Shown: positions 1-7,477, numbered from the stretch's first letter. The stretch: DNA of 64,000 nucleotides from an uncultured Oscillospiraceae bacterium (GCA_934569045.1 CAKTJX010000001.1:124001-188000); one strand, 5' to 3'. The notes: generated by a model not told the origin, from the letters alone. Numbers and translations: made by a program.

Positions 1-31
1 TGCCGTTTCTCTCTACGTTCTTTACATTCAT
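1..31 (-). CDS. 5' end of a CDS leaving the window (possibly trigger factor)
   Basis: An ATG at 29-31 on the minus strand follows a perfect AGGAGG with 9-nt spacing and opens a frame reading MNVKNVERNG before the window ends. Trigger factors of related Clostridia often begin in a similar way (M-x-V-K-x-V-E-x-N), so tig is a guess from ten residues only. A good promoter lies upstream at 99-127. The existence of a gene start is well supported; its identity is not. Confidence 0.5.
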   Translation of the reverse strand, partial: MNVKNVERNG

Positions 32-98
32 GTAAATATACCTCCTGATAGGTGCTTAGGAACCGCACCCCTTATTTATATTTTTACATAGCCGATAT

Positions 99-127
99 AT
101 TCTATCAAATAAAGCAGGAATTGTCCA
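99..127 (-). promoter_or_regulatory. SigA-type promoter for the left-edge gene
   Basis: On the minus strand TGGACA (122-127) and TAGAAT (99-104) are separated by exactly 17 nt. The predicted transcript has a leader of about 60 nt before the ATG at 31. The promoter separates the left-edge gene from the upstream metallophosphoesterase gene. Confidence 0.65.
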
Positions 128-147
128 CACTTTTCTGAAAAATCTTT

Positions 148-837
148 TCAATTTTTTACCTTGAAGGGCCTAAAATTCAGGTAGTCCGCCGACAGAAGCC
201 GGTATTCCACCCCATCCCACAGTCCTTCCATGGCCAGACGGTGGCTTGCGCCATGCAAATGACCGTAAAAGCACTGCCGGACACCGTATTTTTCCAGCAG
301 CTCCAGAATTTCCCCGCAGGTATAGCCCTTATATCTGGGCGGATAGTGGAGAAATACCAGCTTCTGCACGTCCCCGGCTGCCTTCAGCGAGGCTTCCAGC
401 CGCAGCAGCTCCCGGTGGAACACCTTCTCGTCGTGGGCCCCGGACCGTTCCTCCTCGAAAAACCAGCCCCGGGTGCCGCAGATGGCGAAGTCCTCATAAA
501 AATAACAGTTGTTGTTCAGCAGGAGCATCTGGGAAAAATCGTTTTCCTTGCAGAATTTATCGAATTTTGCCTGGGTGCTCCACCAATAATCATGGTTGCC
601 CTTGAGGATGATTTTTCTGCCGGGGATGTTCTGAATCCAGGCAAAGTCCTCCCTGGCGCTGGGCAGATCCAGCGCCCAGCTCAGATCCCCCATCAGAACT
701 GTGGTATCCTCCGGACCGATCACAGCCATCCCCTGGCGCAGCTTTTCCATATACCCCACCCAGGCGCCGCCGAAGATATCCATAGGCTTCGGCGCTCCCA
801 GGCACAGGTGCAGATCTCCAATTGCGTACAGCGCCAT
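148..837 (-). CDS. Calcineurin-like metallophosphoesterase
   Basis: 229 aa. The dinuclear-metal signature is complete: GDLHL near residues 7-11, GDLSWALD near 50, GNHDYW near 81 and GHLHG near 193. This is the calcineurin-like phosphoesterase superfamily (YkuE/YfcE-like single-domain proteins), cytosolic, with no signal peptide. Substrate cannot be told from sequence; phosphodiester or phosphomonoester hydrolysis is expected from the family. It follows the threonine-synthase-like gene by a few bases and has a GGGGAGG site before its ATG, so it is the last gene of the lepB operon. Confidence 0.88.
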   Translation of the reverse strand: MALYAIGDLHLCLGAPKPMDIFGGAWVGYMEKLRQGMAVIGPEDTTVLMGDLSWALDLPSAREDFAWIQNIPGRKIILKGNHDYWWSTQAKFDKFCKENDFSQMLLLNNNCYFYEDFAICGTRGWFFEEERSGAHDEKVFHRELLRLEASLKAAGDVQKLVFLHYPPRYKGYTCGEILELLEKYGVRQCFYGHLHGASHRLAMEGLWDGVEYRLLSADYLNFRPFKVKN

Positions 838-841
838 TCAT

Positions 842-1870
842 TCACCTCCCCGCGTTCAGGTATTCCCGAACCGTATCCCGGGAGACCTCCAGAAGCTTCG
901 CAAGGCAGTCACTGTCCAGCCCGGGGCTCCGGTCCGACAGCAGCAGGCACAGGCGGTTCTCCCCGCTTTTCGCCCGGTAATCCTGGGCCCCGGCATAGGC
1001 CACCGCTGTATAAGGAGACAGCAGGCAGTCATAATTCTTCAGGACGCCGTTCAGGGTGATGCCAAGCCGTTCCCGGCTGACCACCCCCACGAACAGCAGC
1101 CTCTGCAGCCGCCGCAGCAGCATCTCCTCCGGGATATAGGTCAAGCCCATATACGCGCACTGGGCGTAGGCTTTGGCAGCCTGCTCCCCGCCCAGGCAGT
1201 ATAACAGCTGCTCCAGCCCCAAGGGCAGCACCACATCCGCCCTTGGAATCAGCGTCCGGACGCAGACACCGTCTGTCCGCAGCTGGCCAAGGTGGACCAG
1301 CTCCCAGACACTGTTATTTTCATTGCAGCAGCAGATCAACTTCCCGATAGGGAAACCCATCTGCATCAGATACATACCCGCCAGGATGCCGGAAAAGTCC
1401 CCAGACACCGCCGCGAATTCCGCCGGTTCCTCCCAGCTGACCTCATTTTTGGCCGTCATCCGGGCGAGAACCGTCCCCGCGGCGGCCAGCTGAATGACCG
1501 TCTGGGCCCAGAAGCCGCAGCGCTGTCCCAGGCGCTCCGAAAGGAACCGCAGCAGATAGCCCTGCTCCCCTTCCGGGTTGTGCCAGCTCTGGACCAGCAC
1601 GGTTTTCCGGTCCAGATCCTTTTGCCGCACCCAGCGGCGGCCTACAGAAAAATCCAGATCCCAAGGGGTAATTCGTTCCCCAAGGTAGAGCCCCAGCAGC
1701 TTTGCCGCCGCGGCATTCTCTGTGAGATTCCCCAGCGCACGGATTTCTTCCCTTGTCAGTCTCGGCACCTCTGCCGGAACAAACAGGCCGCCGTCCGGGC
1801 TTCGATCCTCCTGGAAAGCCTCCAGAGCCTCAAAGGACTCCTCGTCACTTCTTGTTGTCCTGTAGCGCAG
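842..1870 (-). CDS. Threonine-synthase-like protein lacking the PLP-lysine segment
   Basis: 342 aa if started at the CTG at 1868-1870, which has GGGAG 9 nt upstream inside the end of the M19 gene; a GTG at 1766-1768 would give 308 aa but drops conserved residues. The extended N-terminus contains RYRTTRS and SPDGGLFVP, the hallmark opening of threonine synthases. The C-terminal part (about residue 150 on) matches the same family: SGDFSGILAG (usually GNFGN-ILAG), ICCCNENN, a segment ending LEQLLYCLGG, and TAVAYA. The middle, where threonine synthases carry the F-K-D-x-A lysine that binds PLP, is shortened by over 100 residues and no such motif is visible. It is therefore probably not a threonine synthase; a regulatory, binding or decaying role is possible. 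A full frame with family-typical ends argues against simple pseudogene noise. Confidence 0.75.
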   Translation of the reverse strand: MRYRTTRSDEESFEALEAFQEDRSPDGGLFVPAEVPRLTREEIRALGNLTENAAAAKLLGLYLGERITPWDLDFSVGRRWVRQKDLDRKTVLVQSWHNPEGEQGYLLRFLSERLGQRCGFWAQTVIQLAAAGTVLARMTAKNEVSWEEPAEFAAVSGDFSGILAGMYLMQMGFPIGKLICCCNENNSVWELVHLGQLRTDGVCVRTLIPRADVVLPLGLEQLLYCLGGEQAAKAYAQCAYMGLTYIPEEMLLRRLQRLLFVGVVSRERLGITLNGVLKNYDCLLSPYTAVAYAGAQDYRAKSGENRLCLLLSDRSPGLDSDCLAKLLEVSRDTVREYLNAGR

Positions 1871-2810
1871 CGTCCATCACTCCCAACGCATTGTTCCAAT
1901 AGATATTTCGCACCATGTCCTCCGTCAGCCCCCGCTCCAGCAGGCGGTTCGCCAGGGCCGGATAGCTCTCAATCCCCTCAAAGCCCTCCGCCAGTGCATC
2001 GCAACCATCCAGATCGCCGCCCAGGGCGATATGGGTTCCCTCCGGGTCCAGCTCCAGGAAATGAAGGATATGATCACAGACCGTATCCAGACTGGGATTT
2101 TCTCCGAGAAACGCCCCGTACTGGTTGATTCCCGCCACGCCGCCGGTGTCCCGAATGGCCCGGAACATATCGTCCGTCAGATTGCGGCTGTGATCACAGA
2201 CCGCGCGGCTGTTGGAATGGGAGGCAATCACGGGCCCTTGGGTCATCTCCATAATATCCCAGAAGCCTTCGTCACTGATGTGGCTCACATCCACCAGGAC
2301 ACCCTGGGCCTGGGCATTGCGGACGTAGGCTCTGCCCAGATCCGTCAGGCCGCCGCCGGTTACATGGGAACCGGTCAGAGGATTCCGCTCATTCCAGCCC
2401 AAGGTGGAGATTCGGAAGCCCGCCTGGTACATAGGCTCCAGCAGCTCCGGGTCAAAGCCGAAGCCAGCGGGGCCCTCAATGGTCAGGATGGCGGACATTT
2501 TCCCCTTTTTCTGATTGGCACGGACATCCTGGGCGTTGTAGGCCAGGGCGATTTTCCGTTTGTTCCTGTCAATCTCCCGCTGAATGGTGGCAATTTCCCG
2601 CTCGAATACCACAACGGGAGATACATGCTGCTCTTCTTCCATCAAAGGCGTCGTAAAGCAGGCAAAGCACTGGCAGTACCCGGCCAATGCTTCGGCACGG
2701 TTCAAGTCGATATGTCCGCTGTTCTCTGCCAGGCTCCCCGCCTGGTTCAGGTCGTCCCCCAACAGGCGCAGAGCCGTATCGCAGTGCAGGTCAAATACCG
2801 GGAAATTCAT
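1845..2810 (-). CDS. Membrane-dipeptidase family (M19) peptidase
   Basis: 321 aa, renal dipeptidase / peptidase M19 family, a zinc amidohydrolase-fold enzyme that splits dipeptides. The metal and catalytic residues are in place: DLHCDT at 7-12, E112 in TIEG, H177 in DVSH, H198 in SHSN and GGDLDG at 264-269. No signal peptide, so a cytosolic role in peptide turnover is likely. Its ATG overlaps the stop of the YraN gene by four bases (ATGA), and its 3' end overlaps the start of the threonine-synthase-like gene by about 26 nt. Confidence 0.9.
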   Translation of the reverse strand: MNFPVFDLHCDTALRLLGDDLNQAGSLAENSGHIDLNRAEALAGYCQCFACFTTPLMEEEQHVSPVVVFEREIATIQREIDRNKRKIALAYNAQDVRANQKKGKMSAILTIEGPAGFGFDPELLEPMYQAGFRISTLGWNERNPLTGSHVTGGGLTDLGRAYVRNAQAQGVLVDVSHISDEGFWDIMEMTQGPVIASHSNSRAVCDHSRNLTDDMFRAIRDTGGVAGINQYGAFLGENPSLDTVCDHILHFLELDPEGTHIALGGDLDGCDALAEGFEGIESYPALANRLLERGLTEDMVRNIYWNNALGVMDAALQDNKK

Positions 2811-3169
2811 TCAAACGCATCCTCCAAATGATTGATTACAGGCTTGACGGTCTCCATGCCCTGGGGGGCATAAACTTCAATCACGTCAAACCTGGGCTGC
2901 AGGCTGGTGGGATATCGGGATAAGTACAGAGAAGCCGTCATCCGGAGCCGCTGCTGCTTCCGGTAGTCCACAAACTCCCGGGCCTGGGCAAAGCCCGCGT
3001 TCTTGCGCAGCTTGACCTCCACGAACACCAGGAAGCGCCTATCCTTCACGATCAGGTCAATTTCTCCGAATCGGCACCGGTAGTTGGAAGTCACCAGGCG
3101 GTAGCCCTTCCGGCGCAGATAGTCCGCTGCCAATTTCTCCCCCCAGGGGCCCAATTCACTCGCCGCCAT
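2807..3169 (-). CDS. UPF0102 / YraN-family nuclease-like protein
   Basis: 120 aa, normal length for YraN (UPF0102). It has the restriction-endonuclease-like core GEIDLIVKD...FVEVK near residues 35-53, where D and E-x-K would coordinate metal. The family lies next to rnhB in many bacteria, as here; a role in nucleic-acid metabolism is inferred. It overlaps the end of rnhB by 14 nt and the start of the dipeptidase by 4 nt. Confidence 0.88.
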   Translation of the reverse strand: MAASELGPWGEKLAADYLRRKGYRLVTSNYRCRFGEIDLIVKDRRFLVFVEVKLRKNAGFAQAREFVDYRKQQRLRMTASLYLSRYPTSLQPRFDVIEVYAPQGMETVKPVINHLEDAFE

Positions 3170-3764
3170 AGAGTTTTTTCAAAAATGTTCTTCGATGGAT
3201 GGGGCAGGGCCCCAGCTTCTCCAGAGCCACATAGTGTGCCTTGGTGCCGTAGCCCTTATGGATTTCAAAGCCATAGCCGGGGTATTGCTCTGCCGCGGCG
3301 ATCATCCAATCGTCACGGGTGACCTTGGCAAGCACAGAGGCCGCCGCAATGTTGGCGCTGAGGCTGTCGCCCTTGATCACCGTCTCGCAGGGCAGGCCAA
3401 AATCCGTCTGCCGATTGCCGTCAATCAGCGCCAGCTCCGGCCGGGGGTCCAGCTGACCCAGGGCCCGGCGCATAGCCAGAAACGTCGCCTGTAAAATATT
3501 CCGTTCGTCAATTTCTTCCTGGCTGGCAAAGGCGATGCCATAGGAAACCGCCTGCGCCTGAATGAGCGGAAACAGCTCCCGGCGGCGCTTGTCAGACAGC
3601 TTCTTGCTGTCGTTAAGCCCCGGAATTTCCAGATGCTTCGGCAGAATCACCGCGGCGGCGCACACAGGCCCAGCCAGGGGCCCGCGGCCCGCCTCGTCCA
3701 CACCGCAGATCAGCTGATACTGGCTGTAGGCATCCTCGATAGCCCAAAGATTTGTTTCGCTCAT
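3156..3764 (-). CDS. rnhB: Ribonuclease HII
   Basis: 202 aa. Cleaves the RNA strand of RNA-DNA hybrids and removes misincorporated ribonucleotides. The family motif GVDEAGRGPLAGP occupies 21-33 with catalytic D23 and E24; D115 in LIDG and D151/D152 after KVTR complete the acidic cluster. The segment KGDSLSANIAAASVLAKV is typical of RNase HII. It overlaps rbgA by 4 nt, the usual Firmicutes order rplS-lepB-rbgA-rnhB. Confidence 0.96.
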   Translation of the reverse strand: MSETNLWAIEDAYSQYQLICGVDEAGRGPLAGPVCAAAVILPKHLEIPGLNDSKKLSDKRRRELFPLIQAQAVSYGIAFASQEEIDERNILQATFLAMRRALGQLDPRPELALIDGNRQTDFGLPCETVIKGDSLSANIAAASVLAKVTRDDWMIAAAEQYPGYGFEIHKGYGTKAHYVALEKLGPCPIHRRTFLKKLYGGE

Positions 3765-4618
3765 AGTCTGTCCTCCCGCGGCTGCTCCAATGTAAATTTT
3801 CCCAATTTTCCGCTGCGGAATTCATCCAGCAGAACCTTTGCCATCCGCTCCGTGTGAATTTCTCCTCTGGAGAGCAGATAGCCCCGGTTCTTCCCTGCCA
3901 TTTCCAGAAGCTCATAGCCTGGGGTTTCCTGGGGCGCTTCCACCTTGTAGCGATCCAGCAGGGTTTGCGGATAGTATTCCAGCAGCAGCTCCAGCAGGCG
4001 GCAGGCCAGCTCCTCGATATCAATGACGCCCTCTTTGACCGCGCCGGTAAAGGCCAGCATCATACCCACCTCCGGGTTCTCAAACTTGGGCCAAAGAATG
4101 CCCGGGGTGTCCAGCAGCTGAAGTCCCGCGTCCACCGTAACCCACTGCTTGCCGCGGGTCACACCGGGGCGATTCTCCGCTTTGGCGCCCTTTCTGCCGG
4201 AAATCTGATTGATCAGGGTGGATTTGCCCACATTGGGAATGCCGACCACCATAACCCGCAAAGGCCGATTCATCCCCTTGGCCGCGTCCCGGGCCAGCTT
4301 CTCCGCGCAGGCCGCGCGCGCGGCAGGGGTAAATCCGGAGATGCCCCGCTTGGTTTTGCAGTCCGTGGCAATCACCGCCATGCCCTTTTTCTCAAAATAC
4401 GCTTTCCAGCGGGCCGTGGCGGCGGGGTCCGCCAAATCCATTCGATTCAGGACAATCATTCTGGGCTTGCTTCCACAGATCGCGTCAATATCCGGGTTCC
4501 GGCTGGAGACCGGGATGCGGGCATCCACAATTTCGCAGACCGCGTCCACCTGCTTCAGGTCCGCCTCGATCTGCCGCCGGGTTTTTGTCATGTGGCCCGG
4601 ATACCACTGAATATTCAT
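3761..4618 (-). CDS. rbgA: Ribosome biogenesis GTPase A (YlqF/RbgA)
   Basis: 285 aa from the MNIQWYPGHM start, which matches the family; an ATG five codons upstream (4633) overlaps the lepB stop and is an alternative. The circularly permuted GTPase motif order is visible: G4 NRMDL at 58-62, then G1 GIPNVGKS at 126-133, then G3 DTPG at 170-173. RbgA helps late assembly of the 50S subunit. The C-terminal part beyond 190 is the RNA-binding region. It sits between lepB and rnhB. Confidence 0.94.
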   Translation of the reverse strand: MNIQWYPGHMTKTRRQIEADLKQVDAVCEIVDARIPVSSRNPDIDAICGSKPRMIVLNRMDLADPAATARWKAYFEKKGMAVIATDCKTKRGISGFTPAARAACAEKLARDAAKGMNRPLRVMVVGIPNVGKSTLINQISGRKGAKAENRPGVTRGKQWVTVDAGLQLLDTPGILWPKFENPEVGMMLAFTGAVKEGVIDIEELACRLLELLLEYYPQTLLDRYKVEAPQETPGYELLEMAGKNRGYLLSRGEIHTERMAKVLLDEFRSGKLGKFTLEQPREDRL

Positions 4619-4629
4619 GTTTCCTTCCA

Positions 4630-5232
4630 TCATTCCACCGTCCCGATTCTATGTGTGTCCCGCGCCTGGGTGCCATGGTCTGTGCCCGGGAAGAGCAAAA
4701 CCGCCACCTTGCCCAGGATCTCCCGCTTGTCCACCTGTCCGATTTCCAGGCTGCGGCTGTCCTTGGAATTATTGCGGTTGTCCCCCATAACAAACACACA
4801 GCCCTCTTCTACGATCTGCGGGAACACAGCCCCCTCGTCCAGATTGGTGGGGGTATTGGTATAGTCCTCTTCCAGGGGGCAGCCATCCACATAGACGATG
4901 CCATTCTGAAAGTCCATATCCACAATCTGTCCCTCTGTAGCGATGACACGCTTGACAATAGGCTTGCCGTCATCATAGGACTGCTTGCTGACCACCACAA
5001 TATCCCCCTTCTGGGGCTCTTTGTAGAAAAGGTTGCTGATCAGCAGCAGATAATCCCCATCCAGAAGCGTCTGCTTCATAGAGGGGCCGGACACCACAAT
5101 GATCCTGAAAAACACCAAAAAGGCAATCATGATCATCGCCAGCATCCACAGCAGGTCGTGCAGATACAGCACCAGATTTTTTTGAAAGCTCAGCTTCTCT
5201 TCCCCTGCCTTATCCTTTTTCTGCCGCGCCAT
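4630..5232 (-). CDS. lepB: Signal peptidase I
   Basis: 200 aa from an ATG with GGAGG 8 nt upstream; the longer open frame to 5337 runs through the rplS terminator and is rejected. A basic N-terminus and one membrane helix (about 25-47) precede the catalytic serine S51 in SGPSM and the general-base lysine K94 in VKRVIA; GDNRNNSKDSR (150-160) is the conserved box E. It cleaves signal peptides of Sec-exported proteins at the outer face of the membrane. First gene after the rplS terminator; read-through or a weak promoter at about 5240-5340 must drive it. Confidence 0.95.
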   Translation of the reverse strand: MARQKKDKAGEEKLSFQKNLVLYLHDLLWMLAMIMIAFLVFFRIIVVSGPSMKQTLLDGDYLLLISNLFYKEPQKGDIVVVSKQSYDDGKPIVKRVIATEGQIVDMDFQNGIVYVDGCPLEEDYTNTPTNLDEGAVFPQIVEEGCVFVMGDNRNNSKDSRSLEIGQVDKREILGKVAVLLFPGTDHGTQARDTHRIGTVE

Positions 5233-5345
5233 TTCTGATTCCTCCAGCCTCACCGGTCTCCCGGCGCATTTTGGGTTATTGTACCACAGTTTTCCTGGCT
5301 TTTCCAGAAATAAAATCTGAATTTTACGAAAAGCCATTCAGGGTA

Positions 5346-5375
5346 TAAAAAAAGAGGGCAACGCCCTCTCTTTTT
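5346..5375 (-). terminator. Intrinsic terminator after rplS
   Basis: Stem AGAGGGC/GCCCTCT (5353-5369, loop AAC) followed on the minus strand by seven T residues. Confidence 0.85.
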
Positions 5376-5388
5376 ATGAAAAGCAAAC

Positions 5389-5730
5389 TTATACCTTCTC
5401 CTTGATCTTCGCGGCCTTGCCGAAGCGGTCACGCAGATAGTACAGCTTTGCACGACGGACCTGTCCCTTGCGGACAGTCTCGATCATGGCAACGTTGGGA
5501 GAGTGCAGGGGGAAGACCTTCTCGCAGCCAACGCCGTAGGATACACGGCGGACAGTGATGGTCTCACCGATACCGCCATGCTTGCGGGCAATGATGGTAC
5601 CTTCAAAAACCTGGATACGCTCACGAGCGCCTTCCTTGATGCGAACGTGCACACGAACGGTGTCACCCACCCGGATCTCAGGCAGCTCTTCCTTCATGTA
5701 CTGGCTGTTCAGTGCTTTTACCAAATCCAT
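5389..5730 (-). CDS. rplS: 50S ribosomal protein L19
   Basis: 113 aa, the family's normal length. Motifs [20 protein letters not shown], the GIGET-T-RR-S-G-GVE-like central part and [17 protein letters not shown] near the C-terminus are characteristic. L19 sits at the 30S-50S interface. The ATG follows AAGGAGG. It has its own promoter and leader upstream and a terminator downstream, so it is mostly monocistronic although lepB-rbgA-rnhB follow. Confidence 0.97.
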   Translation of the reverse strand: MDLVKALNSQYMKEELPEIRVGDTVRVHVRIKEGARERIQVFEGTIIARKHGGIGETITVRRVSYGVGCEKVFPLHSPNVAMIETVRKGQVRRAKLYYLRDRFGKAAKIKEKV

Positions 5731-5746
5731 AATAATTGTCCTCCTT

Positions 5747-5805
5747 AAATATTAGGCGTTCATACCCACAGCGTTTGTGGCAGAGGACACACCTTGATTT
5801 CAGAC
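5747..5805 (-). promoter_or_regulatory. rplS 5' leader (candidate L19 autoregulatory leader)
   Basis: The transcript between the promoter and the ribosome binding site contains CACAAACGCTGTG and GGTATGAACGCC, a small CACA/TGTG hairpin followed by a conserved-looking tail. This resembles the L19 leader described for Firmicutes rplS, a structured element thought to mediate feedback by L19. The match is from memory, not a covariance-model search. Confidence 0.5.
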
Positions 5806-5811
5806 TGACTC

Positions 5812-5840
5812 ATTCTAGCACACAAAATTGCAAATTGCAA
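5812..5840 (-). promoter_or_regulatory. Promoter of rplS
   Basis: TTGCAA (5835-5840) and TAGAAT (5812-5817) with a 17-nt spacer on the minus strand. Confidence 0.7.
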
Positions 5841-5910
5841 GCACTTTTTTCCTGTTTTTTCAGGTTTTTCAGAGCGGTGCTTCTGCGCTTTCCTGACGTA
5901 AAACGCAAAG

Positions 5911-5942
5911 AAAAAGGAAAGCCGTCAAACAGCTTTCCTTTT
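5911..5942 (-). terminator. Terminator of the tRNA-Leu pair
   Basis: Perfect 11-bp stem AAAAGGAAAGC/GCTTTCCTTTT directly after the tRNA 3' end on the minus strand, followed by TTCTTT. Confidence 0.8.
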
Positions 5943-6029
5943 GGTGGGCGAGGCGGGACTTGAACCCGCACGTCCGCAGTGAACACTAGAACCTGAATCT
6001 AGCGAGTCTACCAATTCCACCACTCGCCC
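5942..6029 (-). tRNA. tRNA-Leu (CAG), copy 2
   Basis: 88 nt with encoded CCA. Acceptor stem GGGCGAG/CTCGCCC, long variable arm typical of tRNA-Leu, TTCAAGT T-loop and an anticodon stem CTAGA/TCTAG enclosing the loop TTCAGGT, anticodon CAG (reads CUG). It differs from the copy at 6052-6139 by one base in the variable arm. Confidence 0.95.
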
Positions 6030-6051
6030 ATATGAAAGAAAGAGAAAAAGC

Positions 6052-6139
6052 TGGTGGGCGAGGCGGGACTTGAACCCGCACGTCCGCAATGAACACTAGA
6101 ACCTGAATCTAGCGAGTCTACCAATTCCACCACTCGCCC
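6052..6139 (-). tRNA. tRNA-Leu (CAG), copy 1
   Basis: Same sequence as the copy 22 nt downstream except for one base in the variable arm (T instead of C on the minus strand). Anticodon CAG, CCA encoded. It is the promoter-proximal copy of a two-gene tRNA transcript. Confidence 0.95.
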
Positions 6140-6180
6140 ATTTCTTCACTCAAGCGTGAGCTCACACTCAACGCTTCGAC

Positions 6181-6209
6181 ATAATACCACGTCAGGATGA
6201 ATTTGTCAA
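6181..6209 (-). promoter_or_regulatory. Promoter of the tRNA-Leu pair
   Basis: TTGACA (6204-6209), 17-nt spacer, TATTAT (6181-6186) on the minus strand, close to consensus as expected for a stable-RNA gene. Confidence 0.85.
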
Positions 6210-6291
6210 TAGTTTTTTCTGGTGCAAGGAAGGTTTTTCATTTTTTCCCAATGTGTGTGCGGAAATAGAAATCGTCTCAGGAAAAAATTTC

Positions 6292-6320
6292 TTGACAATA
6301 CCCCACGAATATGCTAATAT
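6292..6320 (+). promoter_or_regulatory. Promoter of tRNA-Ser (GCT)
   Basis: TTGACA (6292-6297), 17-nt spacer, TAATAT (6315-6320), about 33 nt before the mature tRNA 5' end. Confidence 0.85.
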
Positions 6321-6352
6321 ATGCGGGCAGTCAGTTGAACAGCTTTTGATTC

Positions 6353-6444
6353 GGAGTGATACCCAAGAGGCCGAAGGGGCTCCCCTGCTAAGGGAGTAGG
6401 CGTCTAAAAAGCGCGCGAGGGTTCAAATCCCTCTCACTCCGCCA
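6353..6444 (+). tRNA. tRNA-Ser (GCT)
   Basis: 92 nt with encoded CCA. Acceptor stem GGAGTGA/TCACTCC, anticodon stem CTCCC/GGGAG around CTGCTAA (anticodon GCT, reading AGC/AGU), a long variable arm and TTCAAAT in the T-loop. Confidence 0.96.
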
Positions 6445-6476
6445 GAAATCCGTTGCCTAGTTTGGCGACGGATTTC
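6445..6476 (+). terminator. Hairpin after tRNA-Ser (GCT)
   Basis: Stem GAAATCCGTTGCC/GGCGACGGATTTC with one wobble and a 6-nt loop, followed by CATTTATTC. The T-run is weak, so some read-through into the small membrane-protein gene downstream is plausible. Confidence 0.55.
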
Positions 6477-6499
6477 CATTTATTCAGGAGGTGCAAAAC

Positions 6500-6667
6500 A
6501 TGAATCGGTTTCGTACAATTGTATCGGTCATTGTGATGCTGCTTGCGGCGGTTATTGGTCTCTTCCTCGGTGCGGCGTTGGAAAATATTCTTGGCGGGAT
6601 GATTCTGTGTGCGATGATTGCCGGATTTGCCTGTGTCATCTATGTACTGGATAATCGGAATCCGTGA
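6500..6667 (+). CDS. Small two-helix membrane protein, 55 aa
   Basis: The ATG at 6500 has AGGAGG 8 nt upstream. The protein starts MNRFRTIVSVIVMLL and has two hydrophobic segments (about 6-25 and 34-49) with a short turn containing ALENILGG, ending with a polar tail DNRNP. No family recognised. It lies between two tRNA-Ser genes with no promoter of its own evident, so it may be expressed by read-through past the hairpin at 6445-6476. Function unknown. Confidence 0.65.
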   Translation: MNRFRTIVSVIVMLLAAVIGLFLGAALENILGGMILCAMIAGFACVIYVLDNRNP

Positions 6668-6725
6668 AGGATATCCGGGTAGGAGCACCACCGGAGACAG
6701 GAGTGGTCGCAGCGTGAAATATTCC

Positions 6726-6754
6726 TTGACAAAAGGATGGCAAAATGCTATCCT
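6726..6754 (+). promoter_or_regulatory. Promoter of tRNA-Ser (TGA)
   Basis: TTGACA (6726-6731), 17-nt spacer, TATCCT (6749-6754), about 20 nt before the tRNA. Confidence 0.75.
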
Positions 6755-6774
6755 TTCCTGGAAATATAAAAGTT

Positions 6775-6863
6775 GGAGAGATGTCCGAGCGGTTTAAGGA
6801 GCTGGTCTTGAAAACCAGTGACGCGGCGACGCGCCGTGGGTTCGAATCCCACTCTCTCCGCCA
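6775..6863 (+). tRNA. tRNA-Ser (TGA)
   Basis: 89 nt including CCA. Acceptor stem GGAGAGA/TCTCTCC, anticodon loop CTTGAAA (anticodon TGA, reading UCA and wobble codons), long variable arm and TTCGAAT T-loop. Confidence 0.96.
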
Positions 6864-6897
6864 AAAGTCCGCCGTGGAGAGCTACAGCGGACTTTTT
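6863..6897 (+). terminator. Terminator after tRNA-Ser (TGA)
   Basis: Stem AAAAGTCCGC/GCGGACTTTT followed by T residues, starting at the last base of the tRNA. Confidence 0.75.
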
Positions 6898-6920
6898 CAT
6901 AGGAATGCAGGAGATCAAAA

Positions 6921-7367
6921 ATGATCGTAGATGTAAACGGAGAAAATCTGGACCTCGCGGCGTGGATTCACGCGGAATCGTGGCAGGATTCCCATAAGCC
7001 CTTCTGTACGCCGGATTTTGTGGCGGCCCATGATCAGAAACATCAGAGAATTTATCTGGAAGAGGAGCTCCGTGCCGGGAAACAGGTGTATATGCTCATA
7101 AAGGACAAACCCGTAGGCATTGTATCCATAAAAGGCAACCTGATTGAAAACCTGTACGTTCTCCCGGAAGCACAGGGGCGGGGATTTGGAATGGAGCTGC
7201 TGCTGTTTGCAATTGAAAAATGCGACAGTGTGCCCTGCCTCTGGATTCTGGATAACAACCAGCGGGCCCAAGCGCTCTATGAGCGGCACGGATTCCGCCT
7301 GACCGGAAGGAAAAACAGCATCACCGACACACTTTCCGAATTGGAAATGAAGCGAACCAACACATAA
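6921..7367 (+). CDS. GNAT-family N-acetyltransferase
   Basis: 148 aa, a single GNAT domain. The acetyl-CoA binding motif A is visible as VLPEAQGRGFGMELL near residues 78-92, and WILDNNQRAQALYERHGF near the C-terminus is the usual motif B region. Substrate unknown. ATG at 6921 with CAGGAGA upstream. It directly follows the tRNA-Ser terminator and has its own terminator, so it is probably monocistronic. Confidence 0.88.
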   Translation: MIVDVNGENLDLAAWIHAESWQDSHKPFCTPDFVAAHDQKHQRIYLEEELRAGKQVYMLIKDKPVGIVSIKGNLIENLYVLPEAQGRGFGMELLLFAIEKCDSVPCLWILDNNQRAQALYERHGFRLTGRKNSITDTLSELEMKRTNT

Positions 7368-7377
7368 AAATTTCTGA

Positions 7378-7411
7378 AAGCACACCCAGGATAAAAGCCG
7401 GGTGTGCTTTT
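7378..7411 (+). terminator. Terminator after the GNAT gene
   Basis: Stem AAGCACACCC/GGGTGTGCTT followed by TTTTG. Confidence 0.75.
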
Positions 7412-7416
7412 GACAC

Positions 7417-7452
7417 AAAACCGGGCGGCATAGCCAACACCACGCCGCCCGG
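7417..7452 (-). terminator. Terminator after gtrA-like gene
   Basis: Stem CCGGGCGGC/GCCGCCCGG (7421-7452), followed on the minus strand by TTTTGT. Confidence 0.75.
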
Positions 7453-7477
7453 AAAGGCAAGCTAAAACAATAGCCGC

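Noticed and set aside
842..1870. Full threonine synthase with a frameshift
   Set aside because: No missing PLP-lysine segment found in other frames of the region; the frame is uninterrupted from 1870 to 842.
5233..5337. Longer signal peptidase N-terminus
   Set aside because: No ribosome binding site and a non-family N-terminus; the ATG at 5232 has GGAGG.
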